DNA from: Marinomonas ostreistagni
GTDB lineage: Bacteria > Pseudomonadota > Gammaproteobacteria > Pseudomonadales > Marinomonadaceae
Assembly (NCBI RefSeq): GCF_016461785.1
Contig: NZ_JAEMUH010000005.1
Span: 124,001-188,000 of the forward strand
Length of the DNA stretch: 64,000 bases
Direction of reading: 5' to 3'
In this document: one piece after another, positions 37,160-45,329 of the stretch
How the letters are laid out: the number at the start of each line of letters is the position of its first letter
Position numbering within the stretch: the first letter of the stretch is position 1
The notes under the pieces: generated by a model
Databases searched by the model: none
What the model saw: the letters and a program-made list of their open reading frames with translations, nothing else
What the model was told of the DNA's origin: nothing
Position numbers and translations under genes: made by a program

Positions 37160-37726
37160 TTACTGCGAGCCCTCGGCTAATAACTCTGAGAATTGAATAG
37201 TCGTGGAATTACCATTCACTTCCTGTAACACAACCTGCTCTAAGAAGGCGCCTCCAGATAAACTCACGTGCGTAATTGCTTGGGCGATGTTGACATCGCT
37301 TGGTGTCAGTTGCGCTTGCCATTGCTCTTGGGAAGTGTGCGCTTCTATATGAAAGTAGGTTTGCAGTAGATCCCAGTCAGCAGTCATCACACCAAAAAAC
37401 AAGTCAGAAAAAACCTGTACTACAGGATTGTTTTGACTATCTAAGACGGACACTTGTTGTCCATTTTGAGCTGTAATAATTTGGTTAGGGGTAAGAGTAA
37501 GTGTATTTTCAATTGGCGCTAAGGTATGCCAAGAAATTTCTTGCTCGGCAATGTAGGCAAAAGTGCCAGAAGACTTAAGTGATGTATCTACAGCCGCTAA
37601 GTATTTTTCTTGATCAAAATGCCCTGACAGTTGTTCTGGGGTGTGCAGTAATTCTTTGAGCTCGTCTACTGAAGCTGCCCAGATAGCATGGCTAAAAAAT
37701 ATCAAAAAGAGAATCGCTGACTTCAT
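37160..37726 (-). CDS. apeL: LolA-like periplasmic carrier (ApeL)
   Basis: Secreted protein of 188 aa with a cleavable signal peptide (hydrophobic residues 4-16, likely cut after AIWA). The mature part resembles LolA: GHFDQEKYLAAVDTSLKSSG followed by short beta strands. LolA-type proteins carry lipids or lipoproteins across the periplasm, so here it should link the MMPL exporter with the outer-membrane lipoprotein. The start overlaps the thioesterase end by 4 nt. Confidence 0.85.
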   Translation of the reverse strand: MKSAILFLIFFSHAIWAASVDELKELLHTPEQLSGHFDQEKYLAAVDTSLKSSGTFAYIAEQEISWHTLAPIENTLTLTPNQIITAQNGQQVSVLDSQNNPVVQVFSDLFFGVMTADWDLLQTYFHIEAHTSQEQWQAQLTPSDVNIAQAITHVSLSGGAFLEQVVLQEVNGNSTTIQFSELLAEGSQ

Positions 37727-38130
37727 GCGCTGACGCCTAGTTTATCTAACAGGATTTGTGGGGAAGCGAACTGCATCTCACCGTTCGCAGCATCAACTGC
37801 TACTTGTACAGTGTAGGCTTTGGTTAAGCGTTGACCGGATTCACTGTCAAATAATGTATAAGCGATTTTGAGTCGATTTTCCCACTCTATTACTTTTGCT
37901 AGAACGCGGATCTTCTGCTTGAAGCGCAATGGCTTAGCGTAGCGAATATTTAGTTCAATAACAGGCCAAACATAGCCAGTCTGTTCCATCTCATCGCAAT
38001 TGTAGTCGATGGATTCTAGTAATGCACAACGGGCAATTTCTAGGTATTTTACGTAATGGCCATGCCATGCAATGCGCATGACATCGACATCATGAAATGG
38101 AATTTCTAACTCGATTTCATGTTCTAACAT
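37723..38130 (-). CDS. apeK: 4HBT-family acyl thioesterase (ApeK)
   Basis: Hotdog thioesterase of 135 aa. The catalytic helix region DVDVMRIAWHGHYVKYLEIA carries the aspartate typical of YbgC/4-hydroxybenzoyl-CoA thioesterases. It may release polyene acid from the carrier protein or edit misprimed carriers. It lies 5 nt after the acyltransferase stop and overlaps apeL by 4 nt. Confidence 0.88.
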   Translation of the reverse strand: MLEHEIELEIPFHDVDVMRIAWHGHYVKYLEIARCALLESIDYNCDEMEQTGYVWPVIELNIRYAKPLRFKQKIRVLAKVIEWENRLKIAYTLFDSESGQRLTKAYTVQVAVDAANGEMQFASPQILLDKLGVSA

Positions 38131-38135
38131 GGCTA

Positions 38136-39095
38136 TTAATGTCCTTTTTTATGAAGTTTGGTGTGACTGTTTAGTGGTTCGATATGCCAAAAGTCATAGA
38201 AATTGAACCACTGTAAGGGTTGCATAAGACAATAATGTTCTAGCCGTTTTGCATAATCATACACAGCATTATTGAGAAGCTGATCTCTCGCTTTTCGAGG
38301 AGCGGTTAATTGTTCGGCAAAAAGCTCAATGTAAATGTGGTATTTGGCTTCTTGTTTCAAGCAGAACATTAAATAGACTGGGCACTTCAGTAAATTAGCG
38401 AGAATAAACGCTCCTTGAGGGAATGGGGCTGGCTGCTGTAGGAAAGGCACCACAGTCGTTCGTGCGTTACTTTGCACAGGCGTGCGATCTCCCGCAATTA
38501 CGATGAATTCACCTTCTTCAATACGCTCAGATAAAGTCATAGCGGTTGCTGGTGACATGTCAGTCACTTGCATCATACGAATATTGGCGCTGGCGTTGGC
38601 TTGTTTTAACATGCGGTTAAACTTTTCTGCATGCTGGGTATACACGAGCATTGTCACTTTGACGTTTGGCATTTGATGAGCCAGTGCACTACAGATTTCC
38701 GTATTCCCGAGATGAGAGACAACAATAATCCCTCCTTTCTGACGTTGCTCCATATGTTGCATAGTAGCTTGGTTGTGGAAAGCTACATCTTGCGGCTGTA
38801 TATGCCCCATCCAGACCAAGAACTTATCCAAAAGCAGCTCACCAAAAGTCCAGAAGTGACGGAATGAGGTAAGTTCTTTTGGTTGTTTAGGGCATAAGGG
38901 CTTAGCTTTTTTTAAGTAATCTTGTGACGCATGTCGTGCACGTTTATTGGATAAAAAATAGTAGCCAATGACAGGGAGTAAGACGAGGCGAAATACATTA
39001 CGTCCAAAGAGTTGGTAGCAGCTCAATAGGATCTTCATTCCTATAATGGACCCCGTTTCTCCTATCTTAGACCAATGCTGCGTAGACTTAGCCAC
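38136..39095 (-). CDS. LpxL/HtrB-like lipid acyltransferase of the aryl polyene cluster
   Basis: Predicted membrane-associated acyltransferase of 319 aa. The N-terminus HWSKIGETGSIIGMKILLS leads into a transmembrane helix, and the acyltransferase signature is VSHLGNTEICSAL with later IAGDRTP. The GTG start at 39095 has AAGGGG 8 nt upstream and overlaps the glycosyltransferase stop by 8 nt; a frame back to 39140 is not needed. It would attach the aryl polyene or a fatty acid to the glycolipid anchor. In other APE clusters this activity can be fused to the glycosyltransferase (ApeJ-type); here it is separate. Confidence 0.82.
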   Translation of the reverse strand: MAKSTQHWSKIGETGSIIGMKILLSCYQLFGRNVFRLVLLPVIGYYFLSNKRARHASQDYLKKAKPLCPKQPKELTSFRHFWTFGELLLDKFLVWMGHIQPQDVAFHNQATMQHMEQRQKGGIIVVSHLGNTEICSALAHQMPNVKVTMLVYTQHAEKFNRMLKQANASANIRMMQVTDMSPATAMTLSERIEEGEFIVIAGDRTPVQSNARTTVVPFLQQPAPFPQGAFILANLLKCPVYLMFCLKQEAKYHIYIELFAEQLTAPRKARDQLLNNAVYDYAKRLEHYCLMQPLQWFNFYDFWHIEPLNSHTKLHKKGH

Positions 39096-39858
39096 GACAC
39101 TTCCCCTTAAGCAGCATGGGTAAGCGTTTGAGCATGCCAAAAAAGAGGCGGGTGTGCATGGCAGAAATCAGCACATTGTCTTTAAGCTTATTAAAGTGAG
39201 AAACCCCATCTATGGGATAGTGTACTTTTGTCGCTCGATTCACGATGGTATGACCCTCCCAAACCCAACGAACAAGAATTTCTGTATCGAATTCCATACG
39301 ATTTCCGCAACTATGACGCGAGGTTAGCTCACGGCAGGCGGCGGTAGGGTAAACTCTGAAACCGCACATAGAATCTTTAATAGTAAAAGATAAAGTATTT
39401 ATCCATACCCAAACATGAGTTAAATAACGTGCGTAGAAGCGATGTTTAGGGACGCTTTCATCATATACTGGACAGCCAGCAATAAGCGCCTTAGGTTGCT
39501 TTTTCGCCTCGGCAATCATATCGGGTATGTCTGATAAGTTGTGTTGGCCGTCAGCGTCAACTTGCAGTGCATGGCTGAATCCATGATGGAATAACTCAGC
39601 TATTCCTGCTTTTACTGCGCCACCTTTACCTTGATTGATAGGAAGTCTAATGAGGCTGACACTCTGTGAAGCGTGTTCTTTTGCTAATTGTTTGAGCACA
39701 TCATGGCATTCAGCTGAGCTTCCATCGTCCACCAGCAGCACCGGATAGCCATAAGAGAGAACATTTTTAAGTGTACTGCCAATGGCGTGTTCATGGTTGT
39801 ACACAGGGATTAAAATAGCCGGGTTAAACTCTATGTTAGGCGAAACAGATGCGACCAC
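39088..39858 (-). CDS. Family 2 glycosyltransferase of the aryl polyene cluster
   Basis: Glycosyltransferase of 256 aa, GT-A fold. ILIPVYNHEHAIGSTLKNVL begins the nucleotide-sugar domain, and LQVDADGQHNLSDIP holds the DxD-type metal motif. The C-terminus is basic (MLKRLPMLLKGKCRG), fitting membrane contact. It likely adds a sugar to the polyene lipid anchor. The start is GTG 39858 with AAGGAG 9 nt upstream; it overlaps the apeH/I gene by 23 nt and the acyltransferase by 8 nt. Confidence 0.88.
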   Translation of the reverse strand: MVASVSPNIEFNPAILIPVYNHEHAIGSTLKNVLSYGYPVLLVDDGSSAECHDVLKQLAKEHASQSVSLIRLPINQGKGGAVKAGIAELFHHGFSHALQVDADGQHNLSDIPDMIAEAKKQPKALIAGCPVYDESVPKHRFYARYLTHVWVWINTLSFTIKDSMCGFRVYPTAACRELTSRHSCGNRMEFDTEILVRWVWEGHTIVNRATKVHYPIDGVSHFNKLKDNVLISAMHTRLFFGMLKRLPMLLKGKCRG

Positions 39859-41512
39859 TTGAGTGAACTCCTTTGTCTGAAAGGTATTGGAACGTCAGCT
39901 TTTTCAATGCGCTGTTATACGTTAATGACAAAGTCACCTCAGTATCAGGCTGGATGACATGCTGAAACTTAATCACTTCTAAGCCTGTAAAGCGTCCTTC
40001 AATAGCAAAGTGTTTGCGACCAAAATGTTGTGCCCAATGGGTTTGAGTAATACCTGGCAAAATAGGATGCTGGTCAAAGTGCCCCTCAAAGTAGATCAGC
40101 TCTTTGGGAATATAGAAGACTAGCTGGATATGTTCATCAAGAGTATTCCGGCTCAGTTCCACTGGCCACTTTACTTCATGGTTATCAAATAACGAATGCA
40201 GACGATCCATAGATAATTTGCCTTGAGAGTTGTAAGGGAGTGATGATAGAAAACGCCAACGTCTTGGTAATAGTACCGCTTCAAAAGAAGAACGTAGCGC
40301 TTGTTTAAGGCATTTAACCAACTCTTTCTGTGAGCCATGTGTGCGTAATTGCTTGCCAGCTTCTGAGAGCTCAGCCACAACAACAACTTCATCTCTTTTT
40401 CGTGCCAAGACCAGCGCTCTAGCGGCTCTAATCCACTTTGTCTGCTCGATTTCATGTTCCATCTTGGTTAGAGATAAGCGCTTGCCTTCTACTTTATGAA
40501 TTCTATCTTGACGTCCAAGTAAACGAAATGAGCCTGATGTTGAGATATCAATTTGGTCACTTAAATAGGCATGCTTCGGTTCGATGTAGGGCCCGGAAAT
40601 GTGGACACGACCTTGGTGAATCTGCATATCAATCTGCGGTAATAAGTGCCAATGCTCATTATTGTTTGATTGTGTGCGCCACGCTATGGCTCCAGTCTCT
40701 GAGCTGCCATAAATTTCATGAACGGGCGTACCTAATAACTCGGCTGCAAATAGACTGTCCTGACGCGCTAAGGGCGCTGCAGAAGATATGACTTGGTGGC
40801 AATGGCCAGCAACGGAGGTCCAATCCAGTTGGTCGTTCAAGCGTTTAAGGTGGGACGGAGTGGAAATCAACACGTAGCATGCCAGCTGCTGAGCTTGGCG
40901 GAAAATATCTTCAGTAAAAGTGCATGCTTTGGTTAGAAATTTTCGCTCAGTTAATAATGGCCAGAATAAGCGAAAGGTTAAACCAAAGAGGTGCTGATGT
41001 GGTACCGTCGATATCAGAGTTGCGTGTTTAGGTATTGTCCAAAGCTGATCAACAGAGGCGATTTCATCTTCTATCATAGCAATGGTTTTAAGAATGGGTT
41101 TGGGCGTGCCTGTTGAACCAGAAGTGTATACCTCAATAGCCGTTTGTTCCCTGTCTAAGGGGACTAAGGGTGAGCATTGCATACTGCTTGGTGGGTATAA
41201 AAATGCCTGTTCAAGATCTGGGAATTCACCAATAAAGCCTGCACTGTTAGGCGCTAGTCTATCGATAGTGTCTGAACAGATATCGCTAGGCAAGCAGGCG
41301 ATACACTTTGACTGCCACAACGCAAAAAGAATGGCGATGAATTCAAATGTATCGGAATGATATACAACCCACCGTTGCTTGGGCTCAAGCGGTAAAAACG
41401 TTCGCCAATCATTAATACGCGCCATTAAATCCGCTTTGCTGTGAGATGCATCTGGTGAGCAAGCGATCACTTGGTCTGGCGTTGACTCAAACCAGTTTGA
41501 TAACGATAGCAC
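39836..41512 (-). CDS. apeH: Fused aryl/acyl-ACP synthetase and hotdog dehydratase (ApeH-ApeI)
   Basis: Two-domain enzyme of 558 aa. Residues 1-445 are an AMP-dependent ligase with P-loop YTSGSTGTPKP (129-139), YGSSETGAIAW (268-278), GRQDRIHKVEGKRLS (333-347) and the C-terminal lysine K432. Residues about 455-558 are a FabZ-like hotdog domain with FEGHFDQHPILPG, whose histidine is the expected dehydratase residue. ApeH activates an aryl acid (4-hydroxybenzoate in Xenorhabdus) and ApeI dehydrates with ApeP; here both lie on one chain. GTG start 41512, AAAGGA upstream. Confidence 0.87.
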   Translation of the reverse strand: MLSLSNWFESTPDQVIACSPDASHSKADLMARINDWRTFLPLEPKQRWVVYHSDTFEFIAILFALWQSKCIACLPSDICSDTIDRLAPNSAGFIGEFPDLEQAFLYPPSSMQCSPLVPLDREQTAIEVYTSGSTGTPKPILKTIAMIEDEIASVDQLWTIPKHATLISTVPHQHLFGLTFRLFWPLLTERKFLTKACTFTEDIFRQAQQLACYVLISTPSHLKRLNDQLDWTSVAGHCHQVISSAAPLARQDSLFAAELLGTPVHEIYGSSETGAIAWRTQSNNNEHWHLLPQIDMQIHQGRVHISGPYIEPKHAYLSDQIDISTSGSFRLLGRQDRIHKVEGKRLSLTKMEHEIEQTKWIRAARALVLARKRDEVVVVAELSEAGKQLRTHGSQKELVKCLKQALRSSFEAVLLPRRWRFLSSLPYNSQGKLSMDRLHSLFDNHEVKWPVELSRNTLDEHIQLVFYIPKELIYFEGHFDQHPILPGITQTHWAQHFGRKHFAIEGRFTGLEVIKFQHVIQPDTEVTLSLTYNSALKKLTFQYLSDKGVHSSGRICFA

Positions 41513-41518
41513 TTCAAT

Positions 41519-42058
41519 CTATTCCTTTGCTCTTACTTTCTTTCTGATTAACCATTCTGAGCCGGCTAAGGTCGCAATCAGAAGGTAGGCAAGAAATCCG
41601 TTATAAAAAGTCCAAACTTCCATGCTGGCCCATAATGCTGTACCAAGAGCAATCGTGCCATTTAGGATGAAAAAGACAGACCATACTTTGGTAACATTAC
41701 GTGTGTAACGCACACCACTTGGTGGTAAGTTTGGTTCTTGGATTCGGGCTAAGCGCTCTACAATTGATTGCTGAGTAAATAAGCTACCTGTAAAGAGGCA
41801 AAATAAGCTTAAATTGACAAGTACGGGATACAGTTTGACACTTAGGTCTGGACCAAAAAATATCACACTCAACAACATAGTCGCAGCAATGAATAAAATG
41901 CCAGCGCGAGTGTTGATGTTGGACTTGTGTCTTAGCCTTAATACTAAAATAAGTGCAAGCATAGGAAGGATGAAAGTGCTACCGCCGGTTGAGCCTACCC
42001 AATACACCAAAAAAGGGTAGACAATGGTTAGTAGCCCTAAAACAACCTTCAGCGCCAT
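41519..42058 (-). CDS. apeG: Integral membrane protein of the aryl polyene cluster (ApeG, COG4648-like)
   Basis: Membrane protein of 179 aa with about five or six hydrophobic segments, starting MALKVVLGLLTIVYPFLVYW and ending in a basic tail (IRKKVRAKE). Such COG4648-type proteins recur between the carrier proteins and the ligase in APE clusters; their role is unknown, perhaps as a membrane platform for the synthase. It overlaps the apeF stop by 1 nt. Confidence 0.8.
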   Translation of the reverse strand: MALKVVLGLLTIVYPFLVYWVGSTGGSTFILPMLALILVLRLRHKSNINTRAGILFIAATMLLSVIFFGPDLSVKLYPVLVNLSLFCLFTGSLFTQQSIVERLARIQEPNLPPSGVRYTRNVTKVWSVFFILNGTIALGTALWASMEVWTFYNGFLAYLLIATLAGSEWLIRKKVRAKE

Positions 42059-42303
42059 TACTCAGCCATCAATTTTTCAACTTCAATGACAACATCCTGT
42101 ACCGTTCTTACGGCCTTGAAGTCTTCCGGTTGTAACTTCTTTCCGGTCATCTTCTTTAATTCGACAATTAAATCCACCGCATCAATACTGTCGATGTCTA
42201 AGTCTTGATAGAGGTTTGCCTCAGGGGTAATGTCTTCGGCAGGCAGTTCAAATAGTTCTTGTAGAACGTCGGAAACTCGTTGGTAAATTTCTTGCTGGTT
42301 CAT
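42058..42303 (-). CDS. apeF: Acyl carrier protein (ApeF)
   Basis: Acyl carrier protein of 81 aa with the phosphopantetheine attachment serine S39 in DLDIDSIDAVDL. The phosphopantetheinyl transferase at 44711-45328 probably modifies it. One of two tandem carriers, 5 nt after apeE. In APE synthesis the two carriers hold different intermediates; which loads the aryl starter here is not visible. Confidence 0.9.
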   Translation of the reverse strand: MNQQEIYQRVSDVLQELFELPAEDITPEANLYQDLDIDSIDAVDLIVELKKMTGKKLQPEDFKAVRTVQDVVIEVEKLMAE

Positions 42304-42308
42304 AGTGC

Positions 42309-42575
42309 TTATACGTTGGTTGTTTGGTGTTGTTGAACAAGTTTAGCGAGCGCATTGATGCTGGCAAAGTGTGCTTTGGTTTCTTCGGAATCAGCTTTCA
42401 GTTTAATGCCATAACGCTGTTGCAGCGCTAGGCCAATCTCAAGAGCATCAATAGAGTCTAATCCTAGGCCTTCGATAAAAAGAGGAGCATCGTCTTCAAT
42501 GTCACTGGTATCTATGTCTTCAAGATCAAGCGCATCAATGATCATTTGCTTAAGTTCGGTATTTAGGTCAGACAT
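42309..42575 (-). CDS. apeE: Acyl carrier protein (ApeE)
   Basis: Acyl carrier protein of 88 aa with attachment serine S41 in EGLGLDSIDALEIGLAL. More acidic at its N-terminus than the neighbouring carrier (EDIDTSDIEDDAP). The ATG overlaps the apeD stop by 8 nt. In the characterised system ApeE accepts the aryl starter from ApeH. Confidence 0.9.
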   Translation of the reverse strand: MSDLNTELKQMIIDALDLEDIDTSDIEDDAPLFIEGLGLDSIDALEIGLALQQRYGIKLKADSEETKAHFASINALAKLVQQHQTTNV

Positions 42576-43335
42576 TTAATTGGAGCTCCTCGTTGAAAAA
42601 TTCGGCTAAATCTGATGACAAGCGTCGTGCTGCGACAGGCAGCCGCATGTCAGAAATATAAGGCTGAACAGAAATGACTGGTTTCACTTCTAAGGTAAAG
42701 TGAACCCGAGTCTTTGGAATTTGGTACCAACGGTCTTGCTTGGTTAGCGTTGATGGAAAAGATTGAATTATGACCGGTGTAATGTCAGCTGGCACGCGTA
42801 GAGCAATCTGTGATGCTCCGCGTTTTAGCGTAATAGGCTCATTTGGTACTGAGCGAGTGCCTTCAGGGAAAACAATCAGTGCATCGTGCTCTGCGATGGC
42901 CTCTCGTGCCAGCTCTATTACATTTTCGTTTTCTTCATTGATAATGTAACCAGCCATTTTGATCGGGCCGCGAGTAAAAATATTACGCGTTAACTTACCT
43001 TTCACGACACAATTTGCGTTGGGAATTAATGCGATCAGAAAGACCACATCGATGAGTGATGGGTGATTGGCAAGCACCAGCTTAGCGTTGTGCAATCTCT
43101 CTAGATGTTTAGTTTGGTACGTAAGTACACCTAGAAAACGCATCATTTCGATATAAAAGCGAAAAATTAAGTGGATAAGACGTTTAGCCAAAAAAGCGCG
43201 ACGTACAGCGGTTACAGGAAGGCAACGCAAAATTGGAAAAGCAACAATGCTAAGCGTGATTCCGCCTACACCAAATACAAAGAAGCTAAATGCTGTGGCA
43301 AACCAGCGCCAACAAAATTCAATTTTTGTGAACAT
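42568..43335 (-). CDS. apeD: PlsC-like lysophospholipid acyltransferase (ApeD)
   Basis: Membrane-anchored acyltransferase of 255 aa. The N-terminal helix is about residues 11-38; the PlsC signature is NHPSLIDVV with H91 and D96 (HX4D), and the substrate motif FPEGTRS is near 156-162. It probably builds the lipid anchor of the polyene together with the LpxL-like acyltransferase. It starts 12 nt after apeC and overlaps apeE. Confidence 0.87.
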   Translation of the reverse strand: MFTKIEFCWRWFATAFSFFVFGVGGITLSIVAFPILRCLPVTAVRRAFLAKRLIHLIFRFYIEMMRFLGVLTYQTKHLERLHNAKLVLANHPSLIDVVFLIALIPNANCVVKGKLTRNIFTRGPIKMAGYIINEENENVIELAREAIAEHDALIVFPEGTRSVPNEPITLKRGASQIALRVPADITPVIIQSFPSTLTKQDRWYQIPKTRVHFTLEVKPVISVQPYISDMRLPVAARRLSSDLAEFFNEELQLNV

Positions 43336-43347
43336 AAGATGACGAGC

Positions 43348-44073
43348 CTAGATACTTTGAAGCTTCCAATGGGTTGACGTGTTTTTTTCGGCGAAAATTA
43401 CTTCACTCTGGTTCGTTAAAAGTAGTGTTAGCAATTGCATGTAGTCAGGGGCAGTCTCATCGAGAATAGCCGCAGAACTATCGTTCTTAGATAGTTTCAA
43501 GGCAGTGCCGACATCACGACTTAGGAGCAATGCAATGGCGTAAGGGATATCACTTGACTCTGTATATGGCTGATAAATCTTAGGAACCGGTGTGTCGCAT
43601 ATTAAACACACAACTTTGGAGAAATCTTGCAGTTGGATAGCTGCTTCTAGCAAAGCGGTTGGTAGCATATTTTGGCATGCTGCCACAGAGGTAATGGATG
43701 AAGTGTCTTTTTGGGCAATAGACAACAGTCCCGCAATCGCGTTATGAACCGCTAGACTAAATCCCGTTGGCGATAGGTCTTGGTCAGAGGCAATATTTTG
43801 TAATAATGAAAGTGTAAGATCTACATCGCCATGACGTGAAGCGAAGACTAAAGGAGTGTTTTCATCAAGCTCTAGCCCGCATAGTGCTGCGGCCGCAACT
43901 TTACCCATCTTCGTGAACCGGCGACGTAGCATGGGAGAAATCTTTTTTAAGCCGGTTTTAATGTTATCTTCATCGGCAGAATACAATCTGCTATTTAACC
44001 AATCGCTCCAATCTTTTTCAGAGGTCAGGCCTGGTGCTACCGCACTCCATTTCTCCAGCCTAAAATCCAACAC
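43348..44073 (-). CDS. apeC: Ketosynthase chain-length factor (ApeC)
   Basis: Protein of 241 aa matching only the N-terminal part of a ketosynthase fold, as in ketosynthase-like chain-length-factor proteins of APE clusters. VFASRHGDVDLTLSLLQNIA and SPTGFSLAVHNAIAGLLSIA are typical. It lacks the full C-H-H triad, so it should be a non-catalytic partner of ApeO that sets chain length. It is the first minus-strand gene of the operon; GTG 44073 has GAGG 5 nt upstream. Confidence 0.87.
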   Translation of the reverse strand: MLDFRLEKWSAVAPGLTSEKDWSDWLNSRLYSADEDNIKTGLKKISPMLRRRFTKMGKVAAAALCGLELDENTPLVFASRHGDVDLTLSLLQNIASDQDLSPTGFSLAVHNAIAGLLSIAQKDTSSITSVAACQNMLPTALLEAAIQLQDFSKVVCLICDTPVPKIYQPYTESSDIPYAIALLLSRDVGTALKLSKNDSSAAILDETAPDYMQLLTLLLTNQSEVIFAEKNTSTHWKLQSI

Positions 44074-44102
44074 ATTAACCTCGTTAAATAAGTTCCCTGT
44101 CG

Positions 44103-44122
44103 AAGAACACTGATATGTTCTT
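44103..44122. promoter_or_regulatory. Palindromic operator candidate in the aryl polyene divergent region
   Basis: Perfect 7-bp arms AAGAACA and TGTTCTT with a 6-nt spacer, 30 nt upstream of the apeC start. It is the only strong palindrome in the 186-nt gap between the divergent transcripts. No regulator gene lies inside the cluster, so the binder would be encoded elsewhere. Confidence 0.5.
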
Positions 44123-44149
44123 TCTTATTTCTTGCGAAAAACTGGCGAA

Positions 44150-44177
44150 ATTTTACCTGCAAAAGCAATTTATGCAA
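44150..44177 (-). promoter_or_regulatory. Candidate sigma-70 promoter of the apeC-R operon
   Basis: On the minus strand TTGCAT (44172-44177) and TAAAAT (44150-44155) are spaced 16 nt. The predicted transcript would start about 70 nt before apeC and include the palindrome at 44103-44122. Confidence 0.35.
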
Positions 44178-44190
44178 TAGCTGAAAGGAT

Positions 44191-44219
44191 TTACTTGTCT
44201 AATTAATGTTCTTTATAAT
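44191..44219 (+). promoter_or_regulatory. Candidate sigma-70 promoter of the divergent aryl polyene genes
   Basis: A consensus TATAAT box at 44214-44219 with TTACTT at 44191-44196, 17 nt apart, lies about 40 nt before the TTG start of the secreted small protein. Confidence 0.5.
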
Positions 44220-44259
44220 CCGCGCTTCTTTTTTGTCATTATTTGCATGGAGGCATGCT

Positions 44260-44697
44260 TTGAAACAACTTTTAGTAATTTTAACCTCACTTTGTCTATT
44301 CTTCCCTTCGATCTCTCAAGCTCGCGATACAAAACATATGTTATCTATTGATGATGCTATGCAATCTTCTGACTTTCAAGAAAAGCTAGATGGTAGTATT
44401 AAGCTGTATTTTGGCGACCAAACGCACTCAAAAGTGGTGAGCAAAGCAGGTAATTTCACGACGAATAAAAAAACAAATGCTGTAGGGAAAAGCGACGAAC
44501 GTGCCTGTAACTGGGTATTTCTTTCTGCTTTGTTAGCTCTTCAAGAGAGAGCAAAGGCGGAAGGAGCAAATGCTGTCGTTAATATTTCGAGTTACTACAA
44601 GAAGAACAAAGTATCCAGCAGCTCAGAGTTTGAGTGTCATGCGGGTGCGATTATGGCCGGTGTAGCGTTGAACGCTGATGTTGTCACTCTTAAATAA
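44260..44697 (+). CDS. Small secreted protein linked to aryl polyene clusters
   Basis: Protein of 145 aa with a signal peptide (MKQLLVILTSLCLFF, cut near SQARD). The conserved core has DGSIKLYFGDQ, SDERACNWVFLSALLALQER and ANAVVNISSYYKK, with two cysteines that could pair. The start is TTG 44260, with GGAGG 6 nt upstream; a frame from 44206 would spoil the signal peptide. Homologues are often labelled excinuclease ATPase subunit, which the sequence does not support: no Walker motifs. It heads a two-gene plus-strand unit with the PPTase. Function unknown. Confidence 0.75.
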   Translation: MKQLLVILTSLCLFFPSISQARDTKHMLSIDDAMQSSDFQEKLDGSIKLYFGDQTHSKVVSKAGNFTTNKKTNAVGKSDERACNWVFLSALLALQERAKAEGANAVVNISSYYKKNKVSSSSEFECHAGAIMAGVALNADVVTLK

Positions 44698-44710
44698 CCT
44701 TATCTAAGGC

Positions 44711-45328
44711 GTGATAAAGCTAGCATTACTCGATACGAGAATGTCGGATGAGCTGCCTGTTAAGTTACAACGGGCAGCTCTTCAGCCGCAACAGTGGAGT
44801 TTTTATCATAGACTAAAAAGCGTGAAGCGCAGAAAGGAATACTGCTTTAGCCGATCATTGCTTAACCTTATCATCCAAACTCACTTACCAAGTATCAGTC
44901 TTGCGCGCAGTTACCAAGATACAGATACAGGCCCTCGATTAAACAATACTAATTACCATATTTCGATATCACACAGTCACGGTGTAATTGCTGTTGCAGT
45001 GGCTAGTGAACCTGTCGGTATTGATATTGAACATATCCAACCTCGTAAAAACTTAGCGGAATTAGCAAATATGTTTATGGCCCCAGAGGAGTTAGATGGT
45101 TTTTTGGGGGCGGAGATGGAGTCGCGCTTATTTAGTTTTTATGAAGAATGGGCAAGTAAAGAAGCTATTTTTAAGTCTTTAGAGAGAAAGCAGCAGTATG
45201 GCCTAGGTTTGTCAGATATAAGACAAATTGATTTTGTTCGCTCAGGAAGCCTAATTAGAACGACTTCCTGTTTAAACAACCAGTTTGTATTGTCTGTTGC
45301 TCTGAGAGCAGAAAGCCTTAGTTATTAA
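44711..45328 (+). CDS. 4'-phosphopantetheinyl transferase, Sfp-type
   Basis: Enzyme of 205 aa that attaches phosphopantetheine from CoA to the carrier proteins ApeE and ApeF. Signature residues are VGIDIEHI (D105, E107) and EEWASKEAIFK (W147, K150, E151), with basic CoA-binding residues near 37-42. The GTG at 44711 has only AAGG immediately upstream; ATG 44741 is an alternative but would remove the first strand. It lies 13 nt after the small secreted protein and is divergent from the main operon. Confidence 0.9.
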   Translation: MIKLALLDTRMSDELPVKLQRAALQPQQWSFYHRLKSVKRRKEYCFSRSLLNLIIQTHLPSISLARSYQDTDTGPRLNNTNYHISISHSHGVIAVAVASEPVGIDIEHIQPRKNLAELANMFMAPEELDGFLGAEMESRLFSFYEEWASKEAIFKSLERKQQYGLGLSDIRQIDFVRSGSLIRTTSCLNNQFVLSVALRAESLSY

Positions 45329-45329
45329 G

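Noticed and set aside
39088..39140. Apparent frameshift between glycosyltransferase and acyltransferase
   Set aside because: The second gene has its own GTG with AAGGGG at good spacing, so two overlapping genes fit better than an error.
44206..44697. Excinuclease ATPase subunit label for the small secreted protein
   Set aside because: No Walker A or B motif; a signal peptide is present.
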